Origin: Nitrososphaeraceae archaeon | GTDB taxonomy: Archaea; Thermoproteota; Nitrososphaeria; Nitrososphaerales; Nitrosopumilaceae | Assembly (NCBI GenBank): GCA_025930495.1 | Contig: JAICOU010000005.1 | Span: 1 to 45,537 of the forward strand | DNA: 45,537 bases | Direction of reading: 5' to 3' | Part shown: positions 16,927 to 25,332 of the stretch, piece by piece | How positions within the stretch are numbered: position 1 is the stretch's first letter | Layout of the letters: every line of letters begins with the position of its first letter | The notes under the pieces: model-generated | The model's database searches: none | Told to the model about the DNA's origin: nothing | The model's input: the letters and a program-made list of their open reading frames with translations, nothing else | Made by a program: the position numbers and the translations under genes

Positions 16927-18081
16927 GTGGAAAAGGTCTGTGTTCTTGGTGCTGGTAGCACGAAATATGGAAAATTAGCTGATAGTATAGCCGATATTAC
17001 TACTCAGGCATCAGTGGCTGCCATAGAAAGTGCAGGAATTGACCCTAAAGATATCAAAGCGGGATACATTTCAAATGTTTTTGGGATTGCTGACAAACAA
17101 GTTCACCTTGGACCTGTCTTGATGAGTAATCTGGGAATTTCAGATAAACCCTCATTATCAATAGAGTCAGCTTGTGGAAGTGGCTCCGTAGCATTTAGAG
17201 AAGCTTTTGCAAATGTTGCAGCTGGTTTTTACGATTGCCTTGTAGTGACAGGAGTTGAAAAAGTAACTCATACTGGAACAGAATGGACAACAACTTACTT
17301 TTCATATTGCTCCGATTTCTTCTATGAAGGACAAGCTGGCGCATCATTTCCTGGACTATTTGCATCAATGGCAAGAGCATACCTGACAGAATTTAATGCA
17401 ACAGAAGAAGACTTTGCTAGAGTTGCAGTAAAAAATCATGACAATGGATTTTTAAATCCAAAAGCCCATTTACAAAAAAAGATCACAATTGATGATGTAA
17501 TGAATTCAGCAGTTGTTGCAAGTCCACTAAAACTTTATGATTGCTGTCCTTTCTCTGATGGTGCAAGTTCTGTAATTCTATGCTCTGAAAAATTTGCAAA
17601 AGAAAATGGTAATGATTACATTGAAGTTATTGGTTCTGGCAGAGGTGGTTCACCTGCTGCATTACAAGGTCGTGAGCATTTGACTACAATTCCAAGTACA
17701 AAGATTGCAGCTGAGAGTGCTTACAAAATGGCAGGAATCACTGCAAAAGATATTGATTTTGCAGAAGTTCATGATTGTTTCACAATTGCAGAAATTGTTG
17801 ATACTGAAGATTTAGGATTCTTTGAGAAAGGAAAAGGAGTTCAAGCTGTTCGTGAAGGCAGAACAAAATTAAATTCTGACATTTCAATTAATCCCTCAGG
17901 TGGTCTCAAGTCAAAAGGACATCCGATTGGAGCTACAGGTGTTGGACAAGTAGTAGAAGTATTCGATCAACTAACTGGCAAAGCTGGAGCACGAACTGTC
18001 AAAAATGCAAAAATTGGCTTAACTCATAATTTTGGTGCAACTGGAGCTAGTTGCGCTGTTCACATATTCCAAAGTGTATAA
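16927..18081 (+). CDS. Thiolase (acetyl-CoA C-acetyltransferase, SCP-x type)
   Basis: The 384-residue thiolase starts at GTG 16927. The acylated nucleophile is Cys83 in SIESACGSGS. The C-terminal active-site motifs are EVHDCFTIAE and GGLKSKGHPIGATG. It belongs to the archaeal SCP-x-like branch, which works as a complex with a small DUF35 zinc/OB protein, encoded immediately downstream. The reaction is condensation of two acetyl-CoA to acetoacetyl-CoA or the reverse cleavage. In thaumarchaea it could serve isoprenoid precursor supply or the final cleavage of the 3-hydroxypropionate/4-hydroxybutyrate CO2-fixation cycle; sequence does not decide. Confidence 0.92.
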   Translation: MEKVCVLGAGSTKYGKLADSIADITTQASVAAIESAGIDPKDIKAGYISNVFGIADKQVHLGPVLMSNLGISDKPSLSIESACGSGSVAFREAFANVAAGFYDCLVVTGVEKVTHTGTEWTTTYFSYCSDFFYEGQAGASFPGLFASMARAYLTEFNATEEDFARVAVKNHDNGFLNPKAHLQKKITIDDVMNSAVVASPLKLYDCCPFSDGASSVILCSEKFAKENGNDYIEVIGSGRGGSPAALQGREHLTTIPSTKIAAESAYKMAGITAKDIDFAEVHDCFTIAEIVDTEDLGFFEKGKGVQAVREGRTKLNSDISINPSGGLKSKGHPIGATGVGQVVEVFDQLTGKAGARTVKNAKIGLTHNFGATGASCAVHIFQSV

Positions 18082-18082
18082 A

Positions 18083-18448
18083 ATGTCTGTAAAAGAACAA
18101 CTTATTGAAAAAGCAAAAGAAGGTAAAGTCCTTACCCACAAATGTACACAGTGTGGTCATCTGCATCTCTCTAATGTTTACTACTGCCAAAATTGCGGTA
18201 GCAAGGGATTCCAAGATGAGATTTTGGAGGGTACAGGTTCAGTAGCCACCTATACTATAATCACAGTTCCGCCAGCAGGCTTTGAAAAATACACGCCATA
18301 TGCCTTTGTTGTATTACAGCTTGATAAGACTAATCTGCGGATTTCTGGATTTATGGCAGGAATAGCGACTCCTAAAGATCTTCCAGTTGGAACTAGAGCA
18401 AAAATCACTGGTTTTGATGAACGTGGCATTATCATCGAAAAACAGTAA
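18083..18448 (+). CDS. DUF35 zinc-ribbon/OB-fold partner of thiolase
   Basis: The start is ATG 18083 (MSVKEQLIEKAKEGK), one base after the thiolase stop; an upstream in-frame ATG lies inside the thiolase gene. The 121-residue protein has a rubredoxin-like zinc ribbon (Cys21, Cys24, Cys35, Cys38) followed by an OB-fold (about 50-118: TGSVATYTIITVPPAGF...PYAFVVLQLDKTNLR). DUF35 proteins bridge thiolase and HMG-CoA synthase in the archaeal channelling complex. Adjacency supports the same assembly here. Confidence 0.92.
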   Translation: MSVKEQLIEKAKEGKVLTHKCTQCGHLHLSNVYYCQNCGSKGFQDEILEGTGSVATYTIITVPPAGFEKYTPYAFVVLQLDKTNLRISGFMAGIATPKDLPVGTRAKITGFDERGIIIEKQ

Positions 18449-18506
18449 AATTATTTGTTTGAATTATTAAAAAAAATCAAAATCATTTCTTAATAATTTT
18501 GTAAAG

Positions 18507-18680
18507 ATGATCACTTTGATGTCTGTAGAAATTACATGTGGTAAATGTGGAGAAAAGATCGCTAACATGAAAATGCTAAAATCTATAAAAGATGTGATGA
18601 ATCCATATAATGGAAAGTGTCCGTCATGTGGCCAAAAGTTATCAACATCTGAATTTTCTCTGGATGTACAAGAAAACTAA
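18507..18680 (+). CDS. Small zinc-ribbon protein (57 aa)
   Basis: An ORF of 57 residues contains ITCGKCGEKIA and GKCPSCGQKLS, two CxxC knuckles 25-30 residues apart, so a single zinc ribbon is expected. The start is ATG 18507 or the in-frame ATG 18519 (MSVEITCGKC), which gives a tighter family-like beginning. It sits between the thiolase pair and the RNR-linked regulator. Function unknown; nucleic-acid or protein binding is plausible. Confidence 0.7.
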   Translation: MITLMSVEITCGKCGEKIANMKMLKSIKDVMNPYNGKCPSCGQKLSTSEFSLDVQEN

Positions 18681-18724
18681 ACTAAGATCTAAAAATCTTT
18701 ATAACTTTTTATTTTTTTGTATAT

Positions 18725-18738
18725 TTGTAATATTACAA
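18725..18738. promoter_or_regulatory. Palindrome ttgtaatattacaa upstream of the NrdD-like regulator gene
   Basis: This is a perfect 14-bp palindrome 88 bases before the start codon at 18826, in a 145-bp AT-rich spacer (18681-18825). It could be an operator; equally, it is AT-rich enough to arise by chance. Confidence 0.3.
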
Positions 18739-18825
18739 TAATATCTAAATTTTATTTTAATGAGAAAACTGATCCAAAAATAATCTAGTCATAAGTCTTA
18801 TTTACTCCTTTTTTAGTGAAATAGT

Positions 18826-20919
18826 ATGGAATTAGATGAAGAGCTAGAAGAGCCAAAGCGAAGTGGAATTCTTCAATCTACATCAAAGCGTGTACGAATG
18901 ATCTTTTCTGTAATGGCAAGTCCAAACAGAATAGATATTCTAAGAATTTTAAACTCCAAAGGTCCATTAACCTATTCTGAATTAAAGTCACTAGCAGGGT
19001 TCAAATCCAAAAAGGAGAGTGGCAAATTCGCATACCATCTAAGAAAATTATTGAGACAATCTCTTGTAGCCCTAAACAAATCTGAAAGACGTTATACAAT
19101 TACAAATCTTGGAAAGCTTGTCTTAAGCTTGGCAAGACAAATTGAAGAACGATCAATTATTGAAAGTGGAAAGATGTATGTTAGAACATCACATGAATCA
19201 ATTGAAGAATTCAATTCCCATAAAATTATTCAATCACTTGTACGTGAAGGTAGTCTTCCATTGGAATTAGCTCAAAAAATTACTGAAGAAGTTGAAAATA
19301 GAATTTACAAATATCAAACAACCTACCTTACTGGATCACTTATCAGAGAAATGGTAAACTCTGTTCTTTTAGAACATGGTCATGAGGAATACCGCAATAA
19401 ACTAGCACGCCTAGGCCTACCTGTATATGACATTCAAGAAATGCTCACAAATCTAGATAATGTAGATAATGGCGCAGAAGGCCTCCTTTTCAATACTGGT
19501 CAGAAAGTGTTTGCAGAACATTTACTCACAAATGTATTACCAAAAGACGTTGCTGATTCACATCTTTCTGGTGATATGCATATTTCAAATCCAGGAATTT
19601 GGTCAATGATACCTGATACCATATTTGTTAATGTAAAAGAACTGATTGAAGATGGAGTTATTCTTGGTGGAAAATATCTTGATGTATCAAGAATTACATC
19701 ATCAAAATCAATTGATGATATTGCATCTTCTTTGTCAATAATCATATCATTACTTTCCAAAGAAGCTTCGCAAGAAATTGTACTTGATGGATTGATTCCA
19801 CTCTTTACAAAATATTCAAAAAATATTCCAGAACTTGAACAAAAACTAACAGATGCCTTTGCTACTGCATCTACTACATCAAAATACAATAGAAAAGCCA
19901 CTAATGTTTCAATTAGACTTCAGTTAGGTTCTGATCTAAAAATTATTAATGCAATAATTAATGCATACAAGAATTATACAAAGATAACTCCAATTCCAAA
20001 AATTGGTTTGATTGTAGATTTCGATAAAGGAAAAGTATCTGATGTTTCCGAAGCATTAGCAGAAATAATTTCAATTGGTGGAAAAGTGATGTTTGCAAAA
20101 GGTGAAGTATCTAGTTATGGCATTACAAATGGTACAACTAAAAATTCTGGTCCACTTGCAATAACACTACAATCTGTTTCAATTAATCTTCCAAGACTTG
20201 CATTTGAATCCAATAAAGATGAAACATACTTTAGAGCAAGACTTGCATTACTTATGAAACCTGCATTATCTTCTATGGCATTAAGAAAGAAAGATATCTC
20301 TGATCTTACTAGAAGAGGACTAAATCCAATTCTTGCAAAGAATACACAATACATGCAAAGAAGTTCTGTGTCACTTATTGTTAATCTCGTAGGCCTAAAG
20401 GAATCTGTTTTCAATATTCTTGGATTCCAAGATAATAAGGAAGGAAGAGAGATACTCAATAAAGTAATAGAGACTGCAGTTGATGTTGCGGCTAAAAAAG
20501 GCAAGGAACTAGGAGATACTGTGGCTATATCCATGACTGAGACTGAGGGATCTAGTAGATTTGCAAACCTAGATGGTGAGAAATATGGTAAAAATTCTGC
20601 TCTTAGTTCTATGGATAGTGACTCTTACTCACAAGGAATAGTTCTTAACGCCTCTGAAATAGGCGATTACACAAGCAAAACCGAGATTATATCTGAATGT
20701 AATAAACTATCTAAACTACTTAATGGTGGTTTACTAGTCAGACTTGATATTGATCAGAACGCCACTCAAATTGATATCAAAAAATCAATTGAGAAAGCAG
20801 CAGAACTAACATCTTCATTCAAGCCTGTAAAGAAAGTAGCGCTTTGTGGTGAATGTGGATTCAAAGATGAACACTTTGTAGACAAGTGTCCAAAGTGCAA
20901 GTCTTCATATGTAATCTGA
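18826..20919 (+). CDS. Predicted RNR regulator: winged helix + ATP-cone + catalytically dead NrdD-like domain
   Basis: The 697-residue protein has three parts. Residues about 20-110 are an ArsR-like winged helix (ASPNRIDILRILNSKGPLTYSE..., then FAYHLRKLLRQSLV). Residues about 117-205 are an ATP-cone (MYVRTSHESIEEFNSHKIIQSL), the allosteric ATP/dATP sensor of ribonucleotide reductases. Residues about 215-660 resemble anaerobic NrdD (HLSGDMHISN, SINLPRLAF, NLVGLKESVFNILG, ETEGSSRFANLD). The end is a zinc ribbon with Cys674, 677, 688 and 691. Only one other Cys exists (about 625), and there is no glycyl-radical motif, so reductase chemistry is ruled out. It precedes the class II RNR gene in the same direction. 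I infer a nucleotide-responsive transcription regulator. The domain calls are motif-based. Confidence 0.85.
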   Translation: MELDEELEEPKRSGILQSTSKRVRMIFSVMASPNRIDILRILNSKGPLTYSELKSLAGFKSKKESGKFAYHLRKLLRQSLVALNKSERRYTITNLGKLVLSLARQIEERSIIESGKMYVRTSHESIEEFNSHKIIQSLVREGSLPLELAQKITEEVENRIYKYQTTYLTGSLIREMVNSVLLEHGHEEYRNKLARLGLPVYDIQEMLTNLDNVDNGAEGLLFNTGQKVFAEHLLTNVLPKDVADSHLSGDMHISNPGIWSMIPDTIFVNVKELIEDGVILGGKYLDVSRITSSKSIDDIASSLSIIISLLSKEASQEIVLDGLIPLFTKYSKNIPELEQKLTDAFATASTTSKYNRKATNVSIRLQLGSDLKIINAIINAYKNYTKITPIPKIGLIVDFDKGKVSDVSEALAEIISIGGKVMFAKGEVSSYGITNGTTKNSGPLAITLQSVSINLPRLAFESNKDETYFRARLALLMKPALSSMALRKKDISDLTRRGLNPILAKNTQYMQRSSVSLIVNLVGLKESVFNILGFQDNKEGREILNKVIETAVDVAAKKGKELGDTVAISMTETEGSSRFANLDGEKYGKNSALSSMDSDSYSQGIVLNASEIGDYTSKTEIISECNKLSKLLNGGLLVRLDIDQNATQIDIKKSIEKAAELTSSFKPVKKVALCGECGFKDEHFVDKCPKCKSSYVI

Positions 20920-20978
20920 AATTCGTAAATCAAAAACTAGTTCCGATCATTTTAGAAAACATTTTGATCAGTTTTAGA

Positions 20979-21006
20979 CATACGATCATTACACTGAATT
21001 CATGAC
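20979..21006. repeat. 28-bp direct repeat, copy 1 (candidate RNR operator)
   Basis: Matches copy 2 at 21168-21195 in 25 of 28 positions. The last 15 bases, cactgaattcatgac, are identical, and both copies share cgatcat near the start. Copies are 189 bases apart in the same orientation. Confidence 0.7.
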
Positions 21007-21167
21007 GGCTTAAGACAAATGCGTTAGGTGTCAACAAATCATAATTATAGCCTAACGATTCTCGCTCTTACGTTGATGACTATATTGACTTCTTTAAGTG
21101 TCTATATACAAAATCATAAACAGTATGAGCTAACAAAAATTCACTAATGGTTATACTATAAATTTTT

Positions 21168-21195
21168 CATGCGATCATCGCACTGAATTCATGAC
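21168..21195. repeat. 28-bp direct repeat, copy 2 (candidate RNR operator)
   Basis: This copy contains the perfect interrupted palindrome tgcgatcatcgca (6-bp arms, one central base), which copy 1 has in a decayed form. It is followed by tgactggttgatcag, giving another GATCA site 3' of the repeat. It lies 127 bases before the nrdJ start. Confidence 0.7.
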
Positions 21196-21309
21196 TGGTT
21201 GATCAGAAAAACCATTCCAACATCAATTGGACCGTTGTCAATATTATTGAACTGAAATTTTAGAAAAAACTGCCAAATCATTTATACCATCTTATTTCTT
21301 ACCTCTTGC

Positions 21310-21315
21310 GGGGAG
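21310..21315 (+). promoter_or_regulatory. Ribosome-binding site fixing the TTG start of nrdJ
   Basis: GGGGAG sits 7 bases before the TTG at 21323. This supports the TTG as the real start and shows that the transcript has a 5' leader rather than being leaderless. Confidence 0.6.
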
Positions 21316-21322
21316 ATTATAA

Positions 21323-23974
21323 TTGGATAAATCACAAATAGAAAGTACTATCAATGAGATCCGTAAGCGCAGTGGCGCTGTAACGGCTTTCAATCAAGAT
21401 AAAATTTCAAACGCTATATTTAGAGCGTTGGCAGCCACCTCTAAAGCCGACCGTGCGCTAGCCGATCAACTTGCAAATAAAGTCGTGCAAAAATTAGTCG
21501 AACAAGGATTCACAAGTTCTAGAACTCCCACCGTTGAGGATATTCAAGATATTGTGGAATCAACCCTTATTGATTGTGGTAACAGCGACATTGCAAAGGC
21601 GTATATCGTTTACAGACATGAACGAAGAAAATTAAGAGACGAAAAAATGAAAGTCTTAAACACAAAATTTTTAGATACTGTCTCAAAGAATTTTGATCTA
21701 AATTGCTTGAGAGTATTAGCATCTAGATATCTTTTCAGAAATAGTAAAAATGAAATCACTGAATCTCCAACTCAAATGTTTGAAAGAGTAGCAATTCTAG
21801 TTGGAATTGGCGATATTCTATATGATGCACAAGTATTTGATAAATCTGGAAATATCACCCAAAATACTGAAGAAGCACGTACATATCTTGAGAAATTAGA
21901 CAATTTTGATTACAAATTCAAGATTGGAGAATACTTTCTCAACAAGTGGCACTTTAGATCTTTAATCAATCACTATGTAACACTTGCAAACAAAGGCCAG
22001 ATGAAAGTTAACTTTAAAGATCTTCTGACATTACTTGCAGCCAAAAAATTTGATAACTATGCAGACAAGATTACAGAATATTTTGAATTGATGACTGCAC
22101 AAGATTTCCTGCCAAACTCACCAACAATGATGAATGCTGGTGGTAGATTGGGTCAGCTTTCTGCATGTTTTGTTCTTGGTATGCCCGATGATATGGAACA
22201 AATCATGAAATCAACTTCTGATGCAGCACTAATTTTCAAGTCTGGAGGAGGAGTGGGAATCAACTATTCTGATCTTCGTGAAGAAGGCGATATTGTTGCA
22301 TCAACATCTGGTGTAGCATCAGGTCCCGTCTCTTTTATGAATATTATCAATACTGTAACTGAAGTTGTAAAACAAGGTGGAAAAAGAAGAGGAGCTAATA
22401 TGGGAATCATTGAAGCCTGGCATCCTGATGTTGAAAAATTCATTACAAATAAAACCGAGCCTGGTGTATTGGAGAACTTTAATGTCAGTGTAGGCATATG
22501 GGAAGACTTTTGGAATGCACTTGTAAATACAGATGATGGCAAGTACATGTTACGTAGTCCACGTGACAGAAAACCAGTAAGAGAAATCAATGCACATCAA
22601 TTAATTGATTTGATAGCTATGTCTGCATGGAAGAGTGCCGAGCCTGGATTGATCTTCTTTGATCAAATTAACAAATACAATGTATTTGCCAAAGCAAGAC
22701 AATCTCCACTAAGAGCTACAAATCCATGTGGCGAACAAAGTCTATATCCATACGAATCATGCAATCTTGGTTCCATCAATTTGGTGAATCTTGTAAAAAG
22801 AAAAGCTGATGGAGAATACGAATTTGATTGGCAAAGATACGAAGAAACAATCAGAAAGACAACCAGATTCTTGGATAACATCATTGATGTGAATAATTAC
22901 CCCGTAAAAGATATTGACATTGCATCTAAAGATTCTAGAAGAATTGGATTGGGTGTGATGGGAGTTGCAGATCTATTATACAAATTAAAAATTCCATACA
23001 ACTCCAAGGAAGGCTATGAACTACAATCAAAACTATCTGAAGCATTAACCTATTATTCCATGGAGGAAAGTGTAGCACTTGCAAAATCTCGAGGTGAATT
23101 TCCACTTTGCTCAAAGACAGAATATCCAGAAGGAAAGATTCCAATTGCAGGATATTATGAGAAACCTAAAGAATCACATTGCTATGAATGGGATGCACTA
23201 ATTGAGAAAATTAAGAAGCATGGAATAAGAAATGTCTTGACTACTACCGTAGCTCCAACTGGAACATTATCTATGATTGCTGATTGTTCAAATGGAATGG
23301 AACCAGCATTTGCTTTAGTATTTGAAAAGAGAGTAACTGTAGGCAGGTTCTTCTATACCAACAAGATTGTTGAAGAAGTACTCAAAGAACATGGTCTATA
23401 CAGCGATGAACTACTTGCAAAGATTGCAGACAATTATGGATCTCTAAAAGGAATTCCTGAAATCCCACAATGGATGCAAGATGTCTTTGTTACTGCAATG
23501 GATATTCACTGGGCAGATCATCTAATGGCTCAAGGTGTATGGCAAGATTGGATAGGAAATGCAATTGCCAAGACAATTAACATGCCCTATGATGTTACTG
23601 CAGATGATGTGAAATCTGCATATCTACTAGCACATGAATTGGGATTAAAGGGAATCACCGTATATCGTGATGGCTCTAGACACAAGCAAGTACTTCATAT
23701 GACAAGTGAAAATGCACAAAAAACATTTGATGTTACACCAAGCGAATATGTTACTGGATATGTAACAACTATGATTTCAAACCCATACATCAAATCTCAA
23801 GTACATAGTGCACTTGAACTCAAAGTGCATGATGAAGAAATCACATCTGAACCTATGAGACAAGAAGAGGTATCTGAAGATCGTCTATGTCCAACATGCA
23901 AAAACAATCTTGTATTTGTAGAAGGATGCAGTATCTGCATAGAATGTGGATTCAGCGGTTGTACTTCTGGATAA
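21323..23974 (+). CDS. nrdJ: Class II (adenosylcobalamin-dependent) ribonucleotide reductase
   Basis: The 883-residue enzyme reduces ribonucleotides to deoxyribonucleotides. An N-terminal ATP-cone (about 10-100: VTAFNQDKISNAIFRAL) is the overall activity switch. The catalytic barrel carries LSACFVLGM (first redox Cys near residue 281), NPCGEQSLYPYESCNLGS (radical-transfer Cys and Glu near 468) and TVAPTGTLSMIA. The tail has a CPTC...CSICIECGFSGC zinc/redox cluster that could regenerate the active site. The start is TTG with a good ribosome-binding site. The B12 dependence fits thaumarchaea, which make cobalamin. The preceding gene encodes a dead NrdD-like regulator and the intervening 403 bp hold repeats, so dedicated control is likely. 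Confidence 0.95.
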   Translation: MDKSQIESTINEIRKRSGAVTAFNQDKISNAIFRALAATSKADRALADQLANKVVQKLVEQGFTSSRTPTVEDIQDIVESTLIDCGNSDIAKAYIVYRHERRKLRDEKMKVLNTKFLDTVSKNFDLNCLRVLASRYLFRNSKNEITESPTQMFERVAILVGIGDILYDAQVFDKSGNITQNTEEARTYLEKLDNFDYKFKIGEYFLNKWHFRSLINHYVTLANKGQMKVNFKDLLTLLAAKKFDNYADKITEYFELMTAQDFLPNSPTMMNAGGRLGQLSACFVLGMPDDMEQIMKSTSDAALIFKSGGGVGINYSDLREEGDIVASTSGVASGPVSFMNIINTVTEVVKQGGKRRGANMGIIEAWHPDVEKFITNKTEPGVLENFNVSVGIWEDFWNALVNTDDGKYMLRSPRDRKPVREINAHQLIDLIAMSAWKSAEPGLIFFDQINKYNVFAKARQSPLRATNPCGEQSLYPYESCNLGSINLVNLVKRKADGEYEFDWQRYEETIRKTTRFLDNIIDVNNYPVKDIDIASKDSRRIGLGVMGVADLLYKLKIPYNSKEGYELQSKLSEALTYYSMEESVALAKSRGEFPLCSKTEYPEGKIPIAGYYEKPKESHCYEWDALIEKIKKHGIRNVLTTTVAPTGTLSMIADCSNGMEPAFALVFEKRVTVGRFFYTNKIVEEVLKEHGLYSDELLAKIADNYGSLKGIPEIPQWMQDVFVTAMDIHWADHLMAQGVWQDWIGNAIAKTINMPYDVTADDVKSAYLLAHELGLKGITVYRDGSRHKQVLHMTSENAQKTFDVTPSEYVTGYVTTMISNPYIKSQVHSALELKVHDEEITSEPMRQEEVSEDRLCPTCKNNLVFVEGCSICIECGFSGCTSG

Positions 23975-24024
23975 ACGATTACAGCATAGGAAACGAATTA
24001 CAGTTATCGGAATATTACGATGAC

Positions 24025-24102
24025 CGACGAGTGGTAAAAGTCCACATGTTAAGGCTTGGTAAGCCGGGTGTGGATTCATCTGCACCACAGAGCCACTCGT
24101 CG
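24025..24102. ncRNA. Structured 78-nt element, candidate non-coding RNA (strand uncertain)
   Basis: cgacgagtgg (24025-24034) and ccactcgtcg (24093-24102) form a perfect, GC-rich 10-bp closing stem in an AT-rich genome. Inside, tccaca (24041-24046) pairs with tgtgga (24069-24074), enclosing a ggctt/aagcc hairpin (24053-24057, 24061-24065). The tgtgg segment can instead pair with ccaca at 24085-24089, and gtgg at 24031-24034 with ccac at 24042-24045, so two folds compete. It is 50 bases past the nrdJ stop. It does not fit a tRNA on either strand, and no known RNA family was recognised. Confidence 0.55.
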
Positions 24103-24212
24103 TATCTTAACCTAATTAATTAAGAATCAAAATTAAGACATAATAAAAGTTCCCACGATCGATGATGATCTTTTTGTAAACTTTTTTACTCTCATTTAGT
24201 GATGTTCATGAT

Positions 24213-25331
24213 GTGAATAAGAAGATTCTAGGAATATCTATTGGTGTTGTATTAATTGCTATAATTGTGGCAGTACTCTTAACACTGAACTTAGAATCAA
24301 CTCCTCTTCAAAAACACAATGAGAAAATTGGTCTTGTGATTAACACACCAAATCTATCCATATCTTTACAGGACTTGAATCAAATTTACTCTGATGCCGC
24401 TTCTACTGGAATTGGAAGAAGTAATGTGTATCTATTTTGGAATATTGTTGAGCCTGTACGAGGTGAATTCAACTGGGAACAATCAGATGTTTTGATGAGT
24501 TTTAATAAAAACAATGATCTTAAAGTTACATTGTTTTTTTCTGTGATTAATGGAGAAACACTAGGGCCTTTCCCAGACTGGATTGGAAAACCATCTCTTA
24601 ACGCAATTAGAGAAGATAGACTAGTTACCGTTCTTGATGCAATATTGTCTCGTTATGATATTATAGATACGGTTGTAATTGCTGGTGAAACAGAATCACA
24701 ATTTCGTTATTATGAACAAAACATTCCTGTGTACAAAGAGCTTTTCAACGGAGTATACACCAAACTAAAAGAAAAATACCCTGATGTAAAGATAGGAAAC
24801 ACATTTGCCTTACATAATGTATTAAATAAAAATTTGGAACATGTTGTAACTGATCTAGCACTTGGTGACTTTGTTGCTTTTTCATATTTTCCAGTTGATA
24901 ACTTGAATGATATAATTAAAACTCCACAAGAGGCTAAAGAGGATTTGCAAAAAATATTTGAAATCATACCTGATAAAAAAATTGGACTTTTTGAGATTAG
25001 TTGGAGCACATCTGATTTTATAGGAGGAAATAATACCTCTCAAAAAATGTTTTTGGAAAAATCATTTGAATTTTATACAGAAAATGAATCCAAAATAGAA
25101 TTTCTTACATGGTATAGACAATATGATAGACCTGATGGTACATGTGTTATTGAAAAACCAGAAATCGGAGATGAAAGTATCGATATAGGCGGTGGTTCTA
25201 GTTTAGGAAGTAGTGAGTATGTAATTGAACGATTAAGCCATTATATTTGTAGTTCTGGATTAGTGGATGTTAATGGAATTCCAAAACCTAGTTGGAATGA
25301 ATTTAAAAATCAAATTGAAATGATCAACTAA
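24213..25331 (+). CDS. Membrane-anchored TIM-barrel glycosidase-like protein
   Basis: The 372-residue protein begins at GTG 24213; the two ATGs just upstream hit stops at once. An N-terminal membrane anchor spans about 5-27. The rest reads as a clan-A-type glycoside hydrolase barrel: LFWNIVEPVRGEFNWEQSD (about 74-92) is the typical W...EP..G.FNW..D pattern. GETES (Glu159/161) and LFEISWST are candidate acid/base and nucleophile positions. No exact GH family is assigned, and a non-catalytic relative is possible. It would act outside the cell. The Nep1 gene follows immediately (1-base gap). Confidence 0.65.
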   Translation: MNKKILGISIGVVLIAIIVAVLLTLNLESTPLQKHNEKIGLVINTPNLSISLQDLNQIYSDAASTGIGRSNVYLFWNIVEPVRGEFNWEQSDVLMSFNKNNDLKVTLFFSVINGETLGPFPDWIGKPSLNAIREDRLVTVLDAILSRYDIIDTVVIAGETESQFRYYEQNIPVYKELFNGVYTKLKEKYPDVKIGNTFALHNVLNKNLEHVVTDLALGDFVAFSYFPVDNLNDIIKTPQEAKEDLQKIFEIIPDKKIGLFEISWSTSDFIGGNNTSQKMFLEKSFEFYTENESKIEFLTWYRQYDRPDGTCVIEKPEIGDESIDIGGGSSLGSSEYVIERLSHYICSSGLVDVNGIPKPSWNEFKNQIEMIN

Positions 25332-25332
25332 A

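Larger units (their letters stand above)
20920..21322. other. 403-bp gene-free region upstream of nrdJ, rich in repeats
   Basis: No plausible protein gene was found here on either strand. It holds two copies of a 28-bp repeat (20979-21006 and 21168-21195), additional GATCA motifs (near 20945, 20965 and 21200), a 7-bp inverted repeat (cgttagg/cctaacg, 21022-21028 and 21051-21057), and a Shine-Dalgarno site before the RNR start. The length is exceptional for this compact window. It probably contains the RNR promoter, operators and perhaps a structured leader. Confidence 0.75.

Noticed and set aside
18032-18082. Earlier ATG for the DUF35 gene
   Set aside because: It lies inside the thiolase gene and adds residues not expected for DUF35; ATG 18083 begins with the normal family helix.
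19500-20534. Long minus-strand ORFs opposite the NrdD-like gene (133 and 139 residues)
   Set aside because: Ser/Ile-rich shadows of the real gene with no recognisable motif or ribosome-binding site.
21022-21195. Possible C/D box guide RNAs (TGATGA-like and CTGA pieces)
   Set aside because: Boxes are not in the required order or spacing, and flanking terminal stems are missing.
24025-24102. Possible tRNA because of the perfect terminal stem and 78-nt length
   Set aside because: Neither strand gives a T arm with TTCRA, a proper anticodon loop or a D arm; the 10-bp closing stem is also too long.
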